A stretch of 64,000 nt of DNA from assembly GCA_018398575.1 (NCBI GenBank), contig JAGTXZ010000009.1, forward strand, positions 1,240,001 to 1,304,000, given 5' to 3'. A program made the translations under genes and the position numbers. Source of the DNA: Ampelomyces quisqualis (Eukaryota; Ascomycota; Dothideomycetes; Pleosporales; Phaeosphaeriaceae). Numbering within the stretch: position 1 is the first letter of the stretch; every line of letters starts with the position of its first letter. This document shows, one piece after another, positions 11,515 to 22,379 of this stretch. The notes beneath the pieces are model-generated. The model was not told the DNA's origin and ran no database searches. It saw nothing but the letters and a program-made list of their open reading frames with translations.

Positions 11515-12795
11515 ATGATTCGGGGTTTCTTCCCAGCACTGGCGCTGGTCAGCCCTAGCTATGCTCTCATCCGTTTCGGTTGCTCGCAGCTGGTCGTTGA
11601 CCGCCTCGACCCTCTTGTCGAGCCAGGTACAGCTTCTTCAGCACATTTGCATCAGATCATCGGCGGCAACTCGTTCGTTCCAGATATGCGCCCAGAAATC
11701 ATGGATCCTGCTAAGTCATCCACGTGCACAACTTGCCAGCCAGCAGACGACTTCTCCAACTACTGGACCGCGCCCATCTACTTCAAGGCTCGCAACGGCA
11801 CGTACAAGCGGGTTCCGCAGAAGCCCAATTCCGGATTCGAGGGATTAAATGGAGGCATGACCGTTTACTATATGCAGGCTCAGCTCGCCGATGTGGCACA
11901 AAAGCCCAAAGTCAAGGCTTTCCCACCAGTGAGTCGATCGAAGCGTGTCACCAAGCACCGTATTGATGCTATCAAGGGATTTCGCATGATTATCGGATCA
12001 ACAATGGCAGATACTCGCCCCCAAGCCGACAAATATCCGCAGTTGACGTACACGTGCCTTCAAACCATGGGCACGCGCTTCCCAGAGACCAAGAACTTCC
12101 CCAAGAAGCCATGTCCTGCAGGCATCATGGTCAATGTGCGCTTCAAGACGTAGGACATACCCGACTCCGAGAACGGGTCCAAGAGGTAGCTGACAAGGAT
12201 AGATGCTGGGACGGCGTCAACCTCGACTCGCCCGACCACATGTCACATCTGGTATGTGCAGAGCTATTCGAGCTGTGTAAGGAGCGATAACTACTAAAAA
12301 AGCATAGTCCTACCCAGAGAGCGGCACCTTGGAGAACCAAGGACCCTGCCCAGCTTCACATCCCGTGCGCGTACCCCAAGTCATGTTCGAAGTCATCTAT
12401 GAGACCAAAGACTTCAACAACCCTGCGATCTGGCCTGAAGATGGTAGCCAGCCTTTCGTCTACTCGTTCGGCGACGGGACTGGTTATGCGAACCACGGCG
12501 ACTACCTGTTCGGTTGGAAGGACGACTCGCTGCAGAAGATCATGGATGAAGAATGCTTCGTGAACTGCAAATCGATGAAGACGCAGAATATCAAGCAGAT
12601 GAATGCTTGCTCGACGGCAAGGAAGGTCAATGACGATATTGGAGATGATGAATGTAAGTCCAGACAGTGCTTGCTTAGGCACGTCGTAGTTGAGATAGAT
12701 ACTAAGATGGCATAGGGATCGCGGCACTTCCTGGACAGGCGCACACAGAGCAGGCTATTCGCGAACCCAAGGGTCTATGGGCAACTTTGTTGTGA
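11515..12795 (+). CDS. Secreted DUF1996-domain protein
   Basis: Fungal secreted or cell-surface protein of unknown biochemical role. Exons are 11515-12149, 12203-12251, 12308-12653 and 12716-12795, giving 369 residues. All introns are 53-62 nt with GT...AG, and frame is kept throughout. A hydrophobic N-terminus (MIRGFFPALALVSPSYA) is a likely signal peptide. DUF1996 hallmarks are present: the run DRLDPLVEPGTASSAHLHQI, then WTAPIYF, the splice-spanning TCWDGVNLDSPDHMSH, GPCPASHPVRVPQ, and FGDGTGYANHGDYLFGW. Many Cys suggest disulfides. Related proteins carry extra C-terminal carbohydrate-binding or GPI modules; this one ends soon after the domain (exon 4 encodes only IAALPGQ plus a short tail). 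Family assignment is firm, function is not known. Confidence 0.9.
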
Positions 12796-13123
12796 TGTAG
12801 ATTATATGCTACCGTAGACAATACTGTGAGAATATGCTGGAGGACATAGGTACCTGTGTGGAACGAGACAGCCCACAGTGCTTTCCCACCAATCTAACTT
12901 GAAGCTTCATGAACCATATGGCTTTGAGCGGACCTGTGCTGCACTCAAAGATCGCGTTGCCATTACCATGTCCTCGCTCAACAGATAAGCTGAGCCTCTC
13001 GTTGGTCACAGCCGTCGGCGGAGCCTGGGGGTCACCGCAGTTCTGCTTGAGCGCAGTCACAAGGCGGCCACAGCGCGGTCACATGATGCTAGCGCGCCAA
13101 GCTGCAGCCTAGCGTCCACCGAC

Positions 13124-13267
13124 CATAAATACTTCGCGGCGCTCTCACATTCTTCTCTCCTCCATCCAAGGTGAGTACTCCCCTCCCCCCCCTCACACTT
13201 TCCCACCCTGTCTCTTCCCATCCCTATCCTACAATCACATTGGGCTTGACTGACTGACGTTCAAAGT
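13124..13267 (+). promoter_or_regulatory. Promoter-like segment with leader-intron-like tract
   Basis: CATAAATA at 13124 is followed about 30 bases later by a pyrimidine-rich stretch of the kind that marks fungal transcription starts, then CCAAG followed by GTGAGT (a strong splice donor), a C-rich tract, an actual CTGAC branch-like site and an acceptor-like TTCAAAG ending near 13267. No convincing open frame follows. It may drive a non-coding transcript or a decayed gene. Confidence 0.3.
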
Positions 13268-14138
13268 GCTCGGGCTTTACGCTTACCAGTGAGGATTCGT
13301 CCGAGGTAGCGTTTTTGCTAGTTGAAAACTACAACTATGACTGCTCCAGTTGGCCTTCGGGTCGGCTGGGAATTTTTGACACCCAGTGCGCATTTGTGCT
13401 TTTCGTTGATTACTGCGGCTTGTCCTGCAGGATCGAAGAAGAGTCTGTGTATGCTCTCACATGTTGTATCAAGAGCCCAAGGTGCTCTCAACGTGAGCGA
13501 GCCACAGCTTTTGTCTTCTCGTCAGTAAGTTCGGAGCTGACGATGCACTACTCGGTATTGAACAGCACGCAATCACCGCAGCTGACAAGAGTCGGGCAAG
13601 CGCCCCGGGTCCGACCTATGGGCTCCGGACACAACTCGGTTTTGAGCCCACGGTTGCATGCGCGGCAGGACTGGCATGGAGTTGGGGGAATTACTTGGGC
13701 GGCGCGGACGAGTTTAGTGAGAAGCGCTTTGCTTCCGCGACTGTGTGCGGCTATTCAGTCCTCCATTGCGCTCTCCGACGCTTTCTCCTGCTGGTGGAGG
13801 GGCACCGAGTCGCCAATAGATTCAAAAGGCAAGTCGCCGCATACTATCAAATCCCACCAATATCATGGCGTTTTCATTACCATGCTGAACTAGGAAGCTA
13901 CCTCGTTGAAATAATAGGTAGGCGTGCACGAGTGCAGCTGCCTGACGCGCCCGCAGCACGATGTATGTTGTAAATTAGACAGCAGCCATCTGTTTACAAT
14001 ACAGCTTGCAAAAGCTTAGTAATTATTACCGAGCACCTAGATTAGGTACTCCGTACTATAGCTCGCGATAGCGCAGCAGCTACCAAGCGGCTACAGCTAC
14101 AGCCAGCTAGGTGCATGGGGGTGGATAAGGGTACTATG

Positions 14139-14154
14139 TACTCCGTACGGAGTA
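14139..14154. repeat. Perfect 16-bp palindrome TACTCCGTACGGAGTA
   Basis: The two arms are exact reverse complements. Single copies of its half-site TACTCCGTA (either orientation) also lie at 14047-14055, 24995-25003 and 27318-27326, all in non-coding DNA. Confidence 0.9.
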
Positions 14155-15292
14155 TGTTCCAACATCCCGCTTGGTTGCGGGCATGTACTGGGAAGGATTT
14201 GTAGATCATATTGTCATCGCCTCTAGGTAGAACAGGGGGATTCTTGACAAACAAGACTCGATAAGGAGACCTTCGAGGCTGGACCCTTGTGTCACCCGCC
14301 CACGTCCTCTCTCGCGATGCCTGGACACAAGGAAAGCGGGCTGAAGAAGTGGAGATGATGGGCGGCGAAACGCCGAGCTGCGAGATTCTGAGTGACAATT
14401 TCCCGGCTTGTGGCATGTGCGTCGAGTCCAGTCAGCTTGTCATCTCGCGCACCCCGCAAACAAGCAGAGACAGGACTCGGCTCCAAGGATTTCGGAGTTG
14501 ATGAGTTGATACCAGGCTTATCTCGGCTCCCACCTGGCGCTGTCATATTCTTAGCAGGAGCGCCATTATGCTTGCTTTCCCCCGTGGTCGCATAGGATCT
14601 GCGAGATGACCAGAACTTGCCGCCGGATCGTCCCTTGTATCTGACAGACTATCTAGACCGTTCAACGGGTAGATAGAGTTCAGCAGAGTTGTCTATTAAC
14701 GCGGGTCTTCCCAGCAGAGGACCCCATTACATAGAATAGGGCCGTACGCCGATTGGAGGAAGCACTCATTCAGATGATGCGTTTGCAAGGATGAACATGA
14801 TCGACCCACGGCTGTGGCTGTCTGAAAGAACGTCACCATGCTTTTGATACGCTTCCTTCACTCTGGGCGTCTTCGGTTGCACCAACGACATGGCAGCAAT
14901 TGTGCAGTGGCCCTTGTCGACGCGACTATTTCATTCCACAACGTGCCTGGCTGAGCCCTGCATACAGATGAGAAGCCAGGCCTGTTGCGATCGGCGCACG
15001 AGCTACCCAGATACGCGAGGGCTTGCGTTCTGATGGCGGCCGTGGCCCATGGGGCCATGGCAGAGGCACACGAGCGTCTTCTGTGGAGTCAATTCGGCGA
15101 CGTCGAGGATGCCATGTGTAACTATCGGCGTTGGGCCGCGGGCGAGTCCACGCTTTGCTGCTTGTGTGGGCGCCTTCGAACTGGCAGGAGCGACTGCTGT
15201 GCCAGTATTTACTTGGCCCAAACGTACATATACCTCCACCGCATCTTGACTGTTGGCTCCTGATTTCTTGACCTTGACTCTTGACTCCTGGC

Positions 15293-15334
15293 CATCGACC
15301 ATCGACCATCGACCATTGACCATTGACCATTGAC
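15293..15334. repeat. 7-bp tandem repeat upstream of the Rax1-like gene
   Basis: Six head-to-tail copies: three CATCGAC followed by three CATTGAC, differing by one C/T transition. Located 334 bases before the start codon. Confidence 0.9.
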
Positions 15335-15667
15335 CATTTGTCGGACCACGCTCCCCTTCCCTCTCTTGCCTTCTTCCGGCCGCCCGAACGGGCAGTCTTC
15401 AGTGTACTTGTCCCTCTACTGTCCAATCCACTCGCCGGAACTAGCACTCCACAGCTCGGGTGGCTGAATAGTACCCACTCACCTTCACCTCGCCTTTCAC
15501 ACTACATGTATATCAAATCGCCCGCCTCCCCGAATTAGCTCACGGCGCTCCCCGTTCACCCTACTAGTGCCTCGCGCTGTCCTTCTTCCGCTCCTGTTGT
15601 CACTGCCTCAAGCTTCTTCCCCACTGCACGTCCTCCCCTCCTTCGACTGCTCTTGCCTGCTGCGAAA

Positions 15668-17131
15668 ATGGTCTACCAGCTGAACTATCGTCGCCCTGCG
15701 CGCGTTTCGCACCCTTCTTCTGCTGCATCCATCTCCGGCGAGACCAAGCAAAAGTCAATTCATGACTCTGTCCACTCTGGCAGCAGCGGCATGTCGCATG
15801 GCATTCCTGAAGCGCTTTCCTTTGACCGCATCATTGCTGGCGGTGTATGCCCTGTGAGTAAATTTGCGCTTCTGTACAACCGACTAGCTTTGCTGATCTG
15901 CTTCATCAGCCGTGTACTGTGCGTGACTTCATGAACTTCCTCAAGTACATTGAATTGTCGGCTGAAAACTTGCAATTCTATCTCTGGTACCGCGACTACA
16001 GCAAGCGCTTCGATGAGCTGCCCGACAGCGAGAAAGCGCTTTCGCCCTCGTGGACTGGCGAGAAGGCAGCCACTGAGACCAAAGCAGCCTCCAAGCCAGT
16101 CAATGTTGACACCAACGCCATCCTTGCTGGGACTGACTTTGCCGCTGAAGCGAAGATGGATGACTCTGAGAGGGGTGGCAGCAACCCATTCTTCACTCCG
16201 CCACGGACGCCAAACAGTGTCGAGAGGCGGGAGGGAGAGAAGTCCTTCGACTCGTACGACGACAGCCTTCCCACTGGCAGAGTAGACCATGCCAAGCGTG
16301 CGTCATGTGCTTTTGAGAGCGCTGGTCTCAAGTGGAAGCCTCGTGAGTCTTGCCAGTGACTCCATTCTCTTGGGCACTAAGGACTAACATTCTCCAGTGA
16401 CTGTTCAGCCGTACCGAGAGGAAATCAATCGCATCATTTCCATCTATGTTGCTGATGGCGGCTCGAGGCAGCTCAACTTGTCGTCCAAGGAACGTAGCGC
16501 GCTCCTCCATGCGCTCCAGAACACGACTCACCCTTCTGCCTTCAAGGACGTCATGTCTACCGTCGAGTGGTCGCTTCGTTGCCAGGCCCATCCCAACTTC
16601 ATCCGTTGGACAATCTGCAACGGCAACCGCCCTCGTGTCATCTTCGCCCGTGGCCTGGGCATCGGTGGAATTGTTGCTGGTCTTGTTGTTGCCATGACCC
16701 TCACGCTCAGCACTGCTAGCCGCGCTTGGCGTGTCATGTCTCTGATTGGTTTCTTCATCGGCGTGTCTACCTTGATTGCTGCTTGGAAGGGTATGTGTGT
16801 TGTCTTGCACGGTATGCACCACCGACACTTGCGACCATGGGAACTGTTCAGCTCGGATGACGAGCTCCAAGGTTTCGATGCCAAGCTTGACTCGATGGAT
16901 ACTCTTAGCACTCAAGCTTCGAGTAACTCGTGGGAGGACGAACCCTGGGTCGCCCGATACGAGAAGCGCAACGTTGTCCGCAAGATCTTTGACCGCGAAG
17001 TCTGGATTCAAGAACCAGCTCTCCGCCAAATTCAGGACACCATCTTCGTCCAGGCCATACTTGGCGCACTTGGCATCTCTGCCATTGCTGTGGGTATCTT
17101 CTGCGCCATTCCCAAGGGCAACTACTTTTAG
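15668..17131 (+). CDS. rax1: RGS-domain membrane protein, Rax1-like
   Basis: Regulator-of-G-protein-signalling-like protein with C-terminal membrane segments, the arrangement of yeast Rax1 (bud-site/polarity protein) and its filamentous homologues. Exons are 15668-15853, 15910-16342 and 16398-17131; 450 residues (yeast Rax1 is 435). The RGS-type region spans roughly 65-280: it opens with CTVRDFMNFLKYIELSAENL, is interrupted by a Ser/Thr/Glu-rich insert (about 95-200), and resumes at YREEINRIISIYV with HPSAFKDVMSTVEWSLR. Hydrophobic helices lie at about 292-311 and 318-337, with a third near 423-444 (IFVQAILGALGISAIAVGIF). The second intron splits a Leu codon. The family role is polarity and stress growth; whether it accelerates a Galpha GTPase is not shown by sequence. 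Confidence 0.85.
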
Positions 17132-17698
17132 TCGATTGAAGCACCTGTCGATGCCCCACACGGCGAGCGATTGGGCGAGAAAGTTTTGATCCCTCATTCG
17201 ACACATTGGTCCTCTCTGTTTTTACGATTCCGTCGATACCCTGGTACTTGTATGTACGCACAGCACCATGAGCGAGTCGTGGTGGTATTTCCTTGGTCGG
17301 TTTGGGGCGTTGCGGTATGCATGCAGCCTCACCTGAATGGATGACGGAGAGCATCTTCGAGGCTTTAGACAATGTATTCAAGGTAAAATGTAAAAACTGT
17401 GGATGGATGTATATCTCATGCCAATGGATTCGATGGTTCTATGTCAAAGGACTCGGCAATAGGACTGTGAGCCGGTGTGACCAGTTGGTATGCTGTGAAG
17501 GCACGTGCAGCTGCATGAAAGCCGCGACCCGCAAACCGTCAGCAGCGCACAGTTATGCGTGTCTGTGAGAGTCATCGCCAACGCGCCGTATTTTCCTGCT
17601 CCTGCCCTGTCCATCCTTCTCCCCACCACCACACGTGTCTCACTCACTCTCCCTCACTCCCCTGCCACCGCTCGCCTGACCGCCCCAGACGTCGATAG
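17132..17698. other. Intergenic, 0.57 kb
   Basis: 3' flank of the RGS gene and promoter of the next gene. The last 100 bases are strongly C/T-rich (CTCACTC-type), typical of a fungal leader. No other feature seen. Confidence 0.5.
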
Positions 17699-20563
17699 AT
17701 GACGTCGGCCGCCTACGACAGCAGCTCCCACTACCACCAGCGCCCGCGACATGATTCATACTACGCGAGGCACGACCACTCCATGGCCACTTCTGGCCGC
17801 GAGAAGCTAACGGCCATGAGGCACAGCGCGAGCCCAAGCCGATCCTCTGCCGCCGACTATTCCTACCCACCCCCCCGCGCACCCCGCGCACCCCCACGGC
17901 CCACACGGCCCACCGCGCCCCCGCATTCAGCCTCCTGGCAGTCCTCGTCCTCATCCTCGCGCCAGCATCCATACCCGTCGCCGCCACGGGCCCGCACACA
18001 GACATGGCCGCCTTCGCCGAGTGTAGAGGACGAGACGGCGGCCTTGACCAGAGAAGTGCTGTCCTCGAGCGTGGCAGCCGAGAAAGTGGCTGATGGCGAG
18101 CCGCCCGTCCACAGCAGAGGCACCATAGACCAGGAGACATTGCTTGAAGACGTGGACCATGCCGATGACCGCCGCTTTGTGCTGGTGACAGGGCCAAGTG
18201 ACGGCACGCCTGCCACCCACGACCGCCGGAAGAGCGTCGCTGAGCGAGGGAACATGGCGCCGCTCAAGACCGATTTCGCGGATCCGCCCATGTTCACCGA
18301 GCGAGCATCCACACCCTATGCCTACACGAAGCCCCAAAGAGAGTCGAAGGCCCCATCGTTCTCCAATGTCCTCTCGCCAGAGCCTCTGACCCCGGTCAGC
18401 GCCCGAGGGCCGAGCTCCGTGTCTAGTAGAAACACTCGTGATCAGAACGCCAAACCTCAGAGGCCATGTTCTAGGCACGGGCCGTACGACTCTCCATTGA
18501 ATCCACCCCGAGCGTCCAAGGACGACGTTTTCGGCGATTCGGACTTCGAGTCGGACGGTGCCACGCAGCTACGTACAGCCGAGAGAAAGCCCGCACGATA
18601 CAGCTTCGTCAGGAGCGACTTGCAGAAGGAGGATCTACGCAGCAACCTCGACGACCATCAGCCGAACCCTGAGCCGCGTCGCCGCGACTCTGGAACCCGG
18701 TCACCTCCTGTCCTTCGCAGGGAAGAGTCGTCGAGCTCGTTCAAGGACAATCCGTACACTCAGTCTCCACGCTCTTCGTCATCCTCTCTCAACAGCGGGA
18801 GCAGGAGATCCAGGCCTGCACCTGTCGACACCAGCTACTATAGCAGCTCTCGTGCACCGTCCCGGCCCTCCTCGCCTTTACAAAAAGCATCGTTACCAAA
18901 GCTTCCGCCACGGCGGTGCGATTCGCCTCCCACTCCACGACCCACTTCTAGAGACAATACCAGGCCAGCTTCACCCTTGTCTTTCTTGACGACTCTTCAC
19001 CCGCCATCTCCTGGACGCGCACCGATAACTGATGCAGATTGGTATGTCACATATCCTCCAGTGGCAGCTCGCGACAGATCACGGCCACCTTCGAGAATGA
19101 GCAGATATGATACCATGCCCGAGTCGACCCCCAGAGTTGACGTGCAGAGCCCTTCGCCCGCAAGGCCTCCGGCAACCGGGGCGGCCGCATTGCCCTATCC
19201 TGTCGACGACAGACCGCTGGGGATCTTTATGCCCTCGGAAGAACACTATCAATTCGACCACTCGTCCATCACTTCTCCAAGGCAGAGCTATCCAGATTCA
19301 TTAAAGGTGTCAGCTTCGCCGATACCAGGTTCGCCACGCCTTCGAGATGAAGCATATCGACCCAGAGATGCTGTCGATTCCCCCGAAGATTCCTTGCGCG
19401 ATAAAAGTACAAGATGCAATAGCTCCCGGTCGCAAGTCGGCCCAGAAAGCCGTCGGGGGCAAGCTGCACGAGTCGCTATGGTATGTGACGTGGACAAGCC
19501 CCTCCGGTCGTGTCCAAGGAGTGCGACGTCCGCAAAATATGACGATTGGTACAGCCTGAAAGGGCATCGCAGCTTCGACATCTGCCCTAGTTGCTACGAC
19601 GGGGTCTTTGCTGACACACCTTTCGCGATCGACTTCTCGCAGACACACCGCGGGGAACGACCAATCGAACGCTTCTGCGACTTCAGCAGTCCTTGGACAC
19701 GTCTCGCCTGGCTTCTTACAATCAAACAGCGACGTCCGTCACTCGAACTTTTACATGCGCTCGCGGATATTGCGGATGTCGACAGACCTTGTCCCGACGA
19801 TCGTGAGCTCAGCAGCGATCGTGTCACGTGGTATGGCATACCCGACCAAATAGACGGTCTACACGTGGCCAATTTCGCCATCTGCTCTGGCGATAAAAAG
19901 ATGATTGAGGCTCTCTTGCCTACTATGCGTGGATACTTTACAAAGCTGCCAAGCACATACTCATCCAGTATTCCGCAAAAGCATATTTGCAGTCTTCGTA
20001 TCAGCTCTCGCCGCTTTCCTAAATATCTAGACCTTCTCATTGAGCTCGATACCGAGGCCCAGGACCTTGGTCAAAGGCCAAGGATCAGCCGCTTCATCCA
20101 AATGGCCCGTGACAACGCGTTCAAAGGTGAATGCGCGCGAGATAAAGCCTATTTTCGCAAGCCATGGCTTTTCATTCCATTCCTGCCAGAGTTTACTGTT
20201 TGCGAGGAATGTTACGATGACCTCGTCTGGCCTGCAAGTCAGTCCAAAAGCACACCTAACACAATACCTCGTTCTTTCAACAAAGCTCTCCAGCTCGTGC
20301 CGAATGAAGATTCGGAGGTAGGATCGAGCTGTTGCCTCTACAGTCCCCGTATGAGGAGGGTCTTTTATACGAGTGTGAAGGATGCCGACTTTGGGTATCT
20401 CAAACGCAAAGCTGTGGACCGGAAAAGAGCAGAAATTAGGCTGACAAGGGAGAGAAGAGACATTATGAAATGGATGGGAACATTGGACAGGTCAAGCAGT
20501 CAATGGGAGCGTGCGAAGAATGAACTCAAGGTGCTGGAGCGGGAATGGGCGCTGTATGAGTGA
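17699..20563 (+). CDS. Conserved-looking 954-residue protein of unknown function
   Basis: Single uninterrupted exon starting at an ATG just after a C/T-rich leader. Two parts are visible. Residues 1 to about 590 are low complexity, rich in Ser, Pro, Arg and Tyr (many SSS, SRPSSP and PPR runs), and surely disordered. From about 595 the chain becomes ordered, with spaced Cys pairs: a CPRSATSAKYDDWYSLKG stretch followed by FDICPSCYDGVFADTPF, and later FTVCEECYDDLVWP; these look like zinc ligands split across the domain. The last 60 residues are charged and helical (KRKAVDRKRAEIRLTRERR onward) and could form a coiled coil. No signal peptide or membrane helix. I do not recognise a named family. 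The layout resembles fungal proteins with a long disordered tail and a C-terminal zinc-binding domain. Confidence 0.85.
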   Translation: MTSAAYDSSSHYHQRPRHDSYYARHDHSMATSGREKLTAMRHSASPSRSSAADYSYPPPRAPRAPPRPTRPTAPPHSASWQSSSSSSRQHPYPSPPRARTQTWPPSPSVEDETAALTREVLSSSVAAEKVADGEPPVHSRGTIDQETLLEDVDHADDRRFVLVTGPSDGTPATHDRRKSVAERGNMAPLKTDFADPPMFTERASTPYAYTKPQRESKAPSFSNVLSPEPLTPVSARGPSSVSSRNTRDQNAKPQRPCSRHGPYDSPLNPPRASKDDVFGDSDFESDGATQLRTAERKPARYSFVRSDLQKEDLRSNLDDHQPNPEPRRRDSGTRSPPVLRREESSSSFKDNPYTQSPRSSSSSLNSGSRRSRPAPVDTSYYSSSRAPSRPSSPLQKASLPKLPPRRCDSPPTPRPTSRDNTRPASPLSFLTTLHPPSPGRAPITDADWYVTYPPVAARDRSRPPSRMSRYDTMPESTPRVDVQSPSPARPPATGAAALPYPVDDRPLGIFMPSEEHYQFDHSSITSPRQSYPDSLKVSASPIPGSPRLRDEAYRPRDAVDSPEDSLRDKSTRCNSSRSQVGPESRRGQAARVAMVCDVDKPLRSCPRSATSAKYDDWYSLKGHRSFDICPSCYDGVFADTPFAIDFSQTHRGERPIERFCDFSSPWTRLAWLLTIKQRRPSLELLHALADIADVDRPCPDDRELSSDRVTWYGIPDQIDGLHVANFAICSGDKKMIEALLPTMRGYFTKLPSTYSSSIPQKHICSLRISSRRFPKYLDLLIELDTEAQDLGQRPRISRFIQMARDNAFKGECARDKAYFRKPWLFIPFLPEFTVCEECYDDLVWPASQSKSTPNTIPRSFNKALQLVPNEDSEVGSSCCLYSPRMRRVFYTSVKDADFGYLKRKAVDRKRAEIRLTRERRDIMKWMGTLDRSSSQWERAKNELKVLEREWALYE

Positions 20564-20786
20564 GCTGGCATACTCTTTGAACAAAAAGTTTAAATGATCA
20601 ATTACCACGATACCAGAAGTGCATCGAACGAGAAGTTCATTCCCGTCGATGGGCATGAGCGCTAGAAACAACCATGCCAGATGATCTCCTCGCTCGTACC
20701 GCTATATGAAGTCGGACAAGTCAAAAGTCGAACACCTCAATGAGCAAGCTCATGATGATCTAGACCACGGCCACCACCTCGCATAC

Positions 20787-21933
20787 CTACCACTCCATCT
20801 CCTTCTCCTCCCTCCAAAAAGCGCCCGTCTTCCCCCCAAAATCGTGAATAGCCAGCCAAACAGGCGTAATTGCCCCCTCATCCACCGTCTTCGTCCCATT
20901 CCCCTTGGTCATGTCGGTATTCACATATCCCGGGCAAACGCTGTTGATCAGTACTTTACTCCCCTTTTCCTGCTCTTGTCTAGCCAGCGCCCTCGTTCCG
21001 CCGATCAGCCCTGATTTACTCACCGCGTACGCGGCGCTCGGGAAGCCGAGTTCTTTTTCACGCCCGGCTTCGACGGCGGATTGGAAGTCGGCCATGATGG
21101 ACGATACGTCTGCTTCGGACTTGGACGCTCGGAAGCGGGCGCGGATAGACTCTGAGTATTTCACCAAGTGCCCGGCGCTGCTGGCGAGGTTGACGATGCG
21201 GCCTGTGGGTTTGAGGAGGGGGAGGAAGCTATGGCATGCGGAGAGAGTGGAGTAGTAGTTGCAATTGAGGGTCGTTTTGACTACGTTCGCGTCTGTGGTT
21301 ACATAGGCATGTTAGTCCTGTGGGGAAATGCTTTTCGGCATGTTGGTGTCTGGGGTCTTACCGAATCCTTCCATGGCGATACCCGCGTTGTTGATGACAA
21401 AGTCAATGCCGTCCGGGTGCGCTTCCCTGAGGTGCTCGGCTAGGCTTTTGATACTGGCGCTGTCGGTCACATCGAAGGTCTGGAATTTGATCTCGGATAG
21501 GCCGCCGTCGGCTTGGAGGGCTTTTGCTTGCTTGAGTTGTGCATCTTCTCGGAGGGCTTGCAAGGCTGATTCACCCCGGCCTTTGTCTCGTGCGGTAAGG
21601 TCTATGTTGTGTCGCGATCGTTAGTCGAAGAATTCGTGAGACTTGAGCATTGAAGATGTCGTGCAGGTGAAGATCCGGTAGTCCATGGCCCAACTCACTA
21701 TTTCAAGGTGAGTAAGTGCATTTGTTGAACTCGGAGCTATTTTACCAGATCAGAAAAGAACCGTTATTGAGCGGCGACCCTGGATACTGAAGAGCGAGTT
21801 GCCGTACAATAGCCAGGCCAATTCCCTGTAGGATTCCGTGTGTCAATCAAGCATCAAAACCTGTGCGAGAGAGGAGTGATGTGTGTACCTTGTTCGCTCC
21901 AGTGACCACTCCGACTCGGCTATACGAAGACAC
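20787..21933 (-). CDS. Carbonyl-reductase-like SDR, probably broken at its 5' end
   Basis: NADPH-dependent short-chain dehydrogenase of the CBR1-like (classical) group. Inferred exons on the minus strand: 21933-21889, 21825-21746, 21601-21362 and 21292-20787. Visible motifs: the cofactor loop TGANKGIG formed across the first splice, the NNAG motif in FVINNAGIAMEGFG, the Ser of IVNLASSAG, the active site YAVSK, and the following CPGYVNTDM. The third and fourth exons join cleanly on a split Asp codon (ATTCG then ACGCG). Two faults: where family proteins have ATG the sequence reads GTG (GTGTCTTCG), with no in-frame ATG nearby; and exon 2 ends in phase 2 (ATCTG before GTAAAA) while exon 3 needs phase 1, a one-base mismatch. 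It may be an incipient pseudogene, a sequencing slip, or spliced differently. It converges on the gene at 17699. Confidence 0.7.
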
Positions 21934-22379
21934 TGTGATTTTTTTCTGGAATGATGCTGAGAAAAGAGGCAAGAGAAGTGTTGTTCAAAAGTGTCCGAAG
22001 TGCTTAATGTGTCGTGGGGCTCTTCACACTAAATCACCAGCCCTAGCATTATCAATCATTTCGCCAAGGGAAGATTGGGTCTGTACGTCACGCCGTTAGC
22101 GTCCCCACTAGACCCCGCAGCATTTTGGAGTTTACATAAGCTTAATTCTTGTCTAGCACTAATGAAACGTAAGATATAAACAGCTTTATAGGGCTCGTAG
22201 TCTTCTAGAACACTTCATAGATGACCACAATGCTAAAAGTAATTCATACCGAATGGTAGGAAATTTTGGCTGTAGCGTGCCCGATGTTCTGAATTTGATC
22301 AAGTCAGGTTTTAGCTTTCGAACTTGATTACATCATCCTCCTTATCCTAGGTTCCTCAAAAGCGAATGAATACACGTGC
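21934..22379. other. Intergenic, 0.45 kb
   Basis: Upstream DNA of the SDR and 3' flank of the polymerase iota gene. AT-richer than its surroundings; nothing else recognised. Confidence 0.5.

Larger units (their letters stand above)
12796..15667. other. Long intergenic region, 2.9 kb
   Basis: No protein gene could be supported. Contents: a promoter-like segment with a TATA-like box and an intron-like tract around 13124-13267, two copies of the TACTCCGTA motif including a 16-bp palindrome (14139-14154), and a 7-bp tandem repeat close to the next gene (15293-15334). Open frames are short or lack motifs. The last few hundred bases are pyrimidine-rich, as expected for the promoter and leader of the downstream RGS gene. 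Confidence 0.5.

Noticed and set aside
13315..13893. 192-codon plus-strand frame in the intergenic region
   Set aside because: No ATG at its start, no family resemblance, and a second overlapping frame is as good; kept only as a possible non-coding transcript.
17640..18478. Minus-strand frames opposite the 954-residue protein
   Set aside because: They are shadows of its Ser/Pro-rich codons on the opposite strand.
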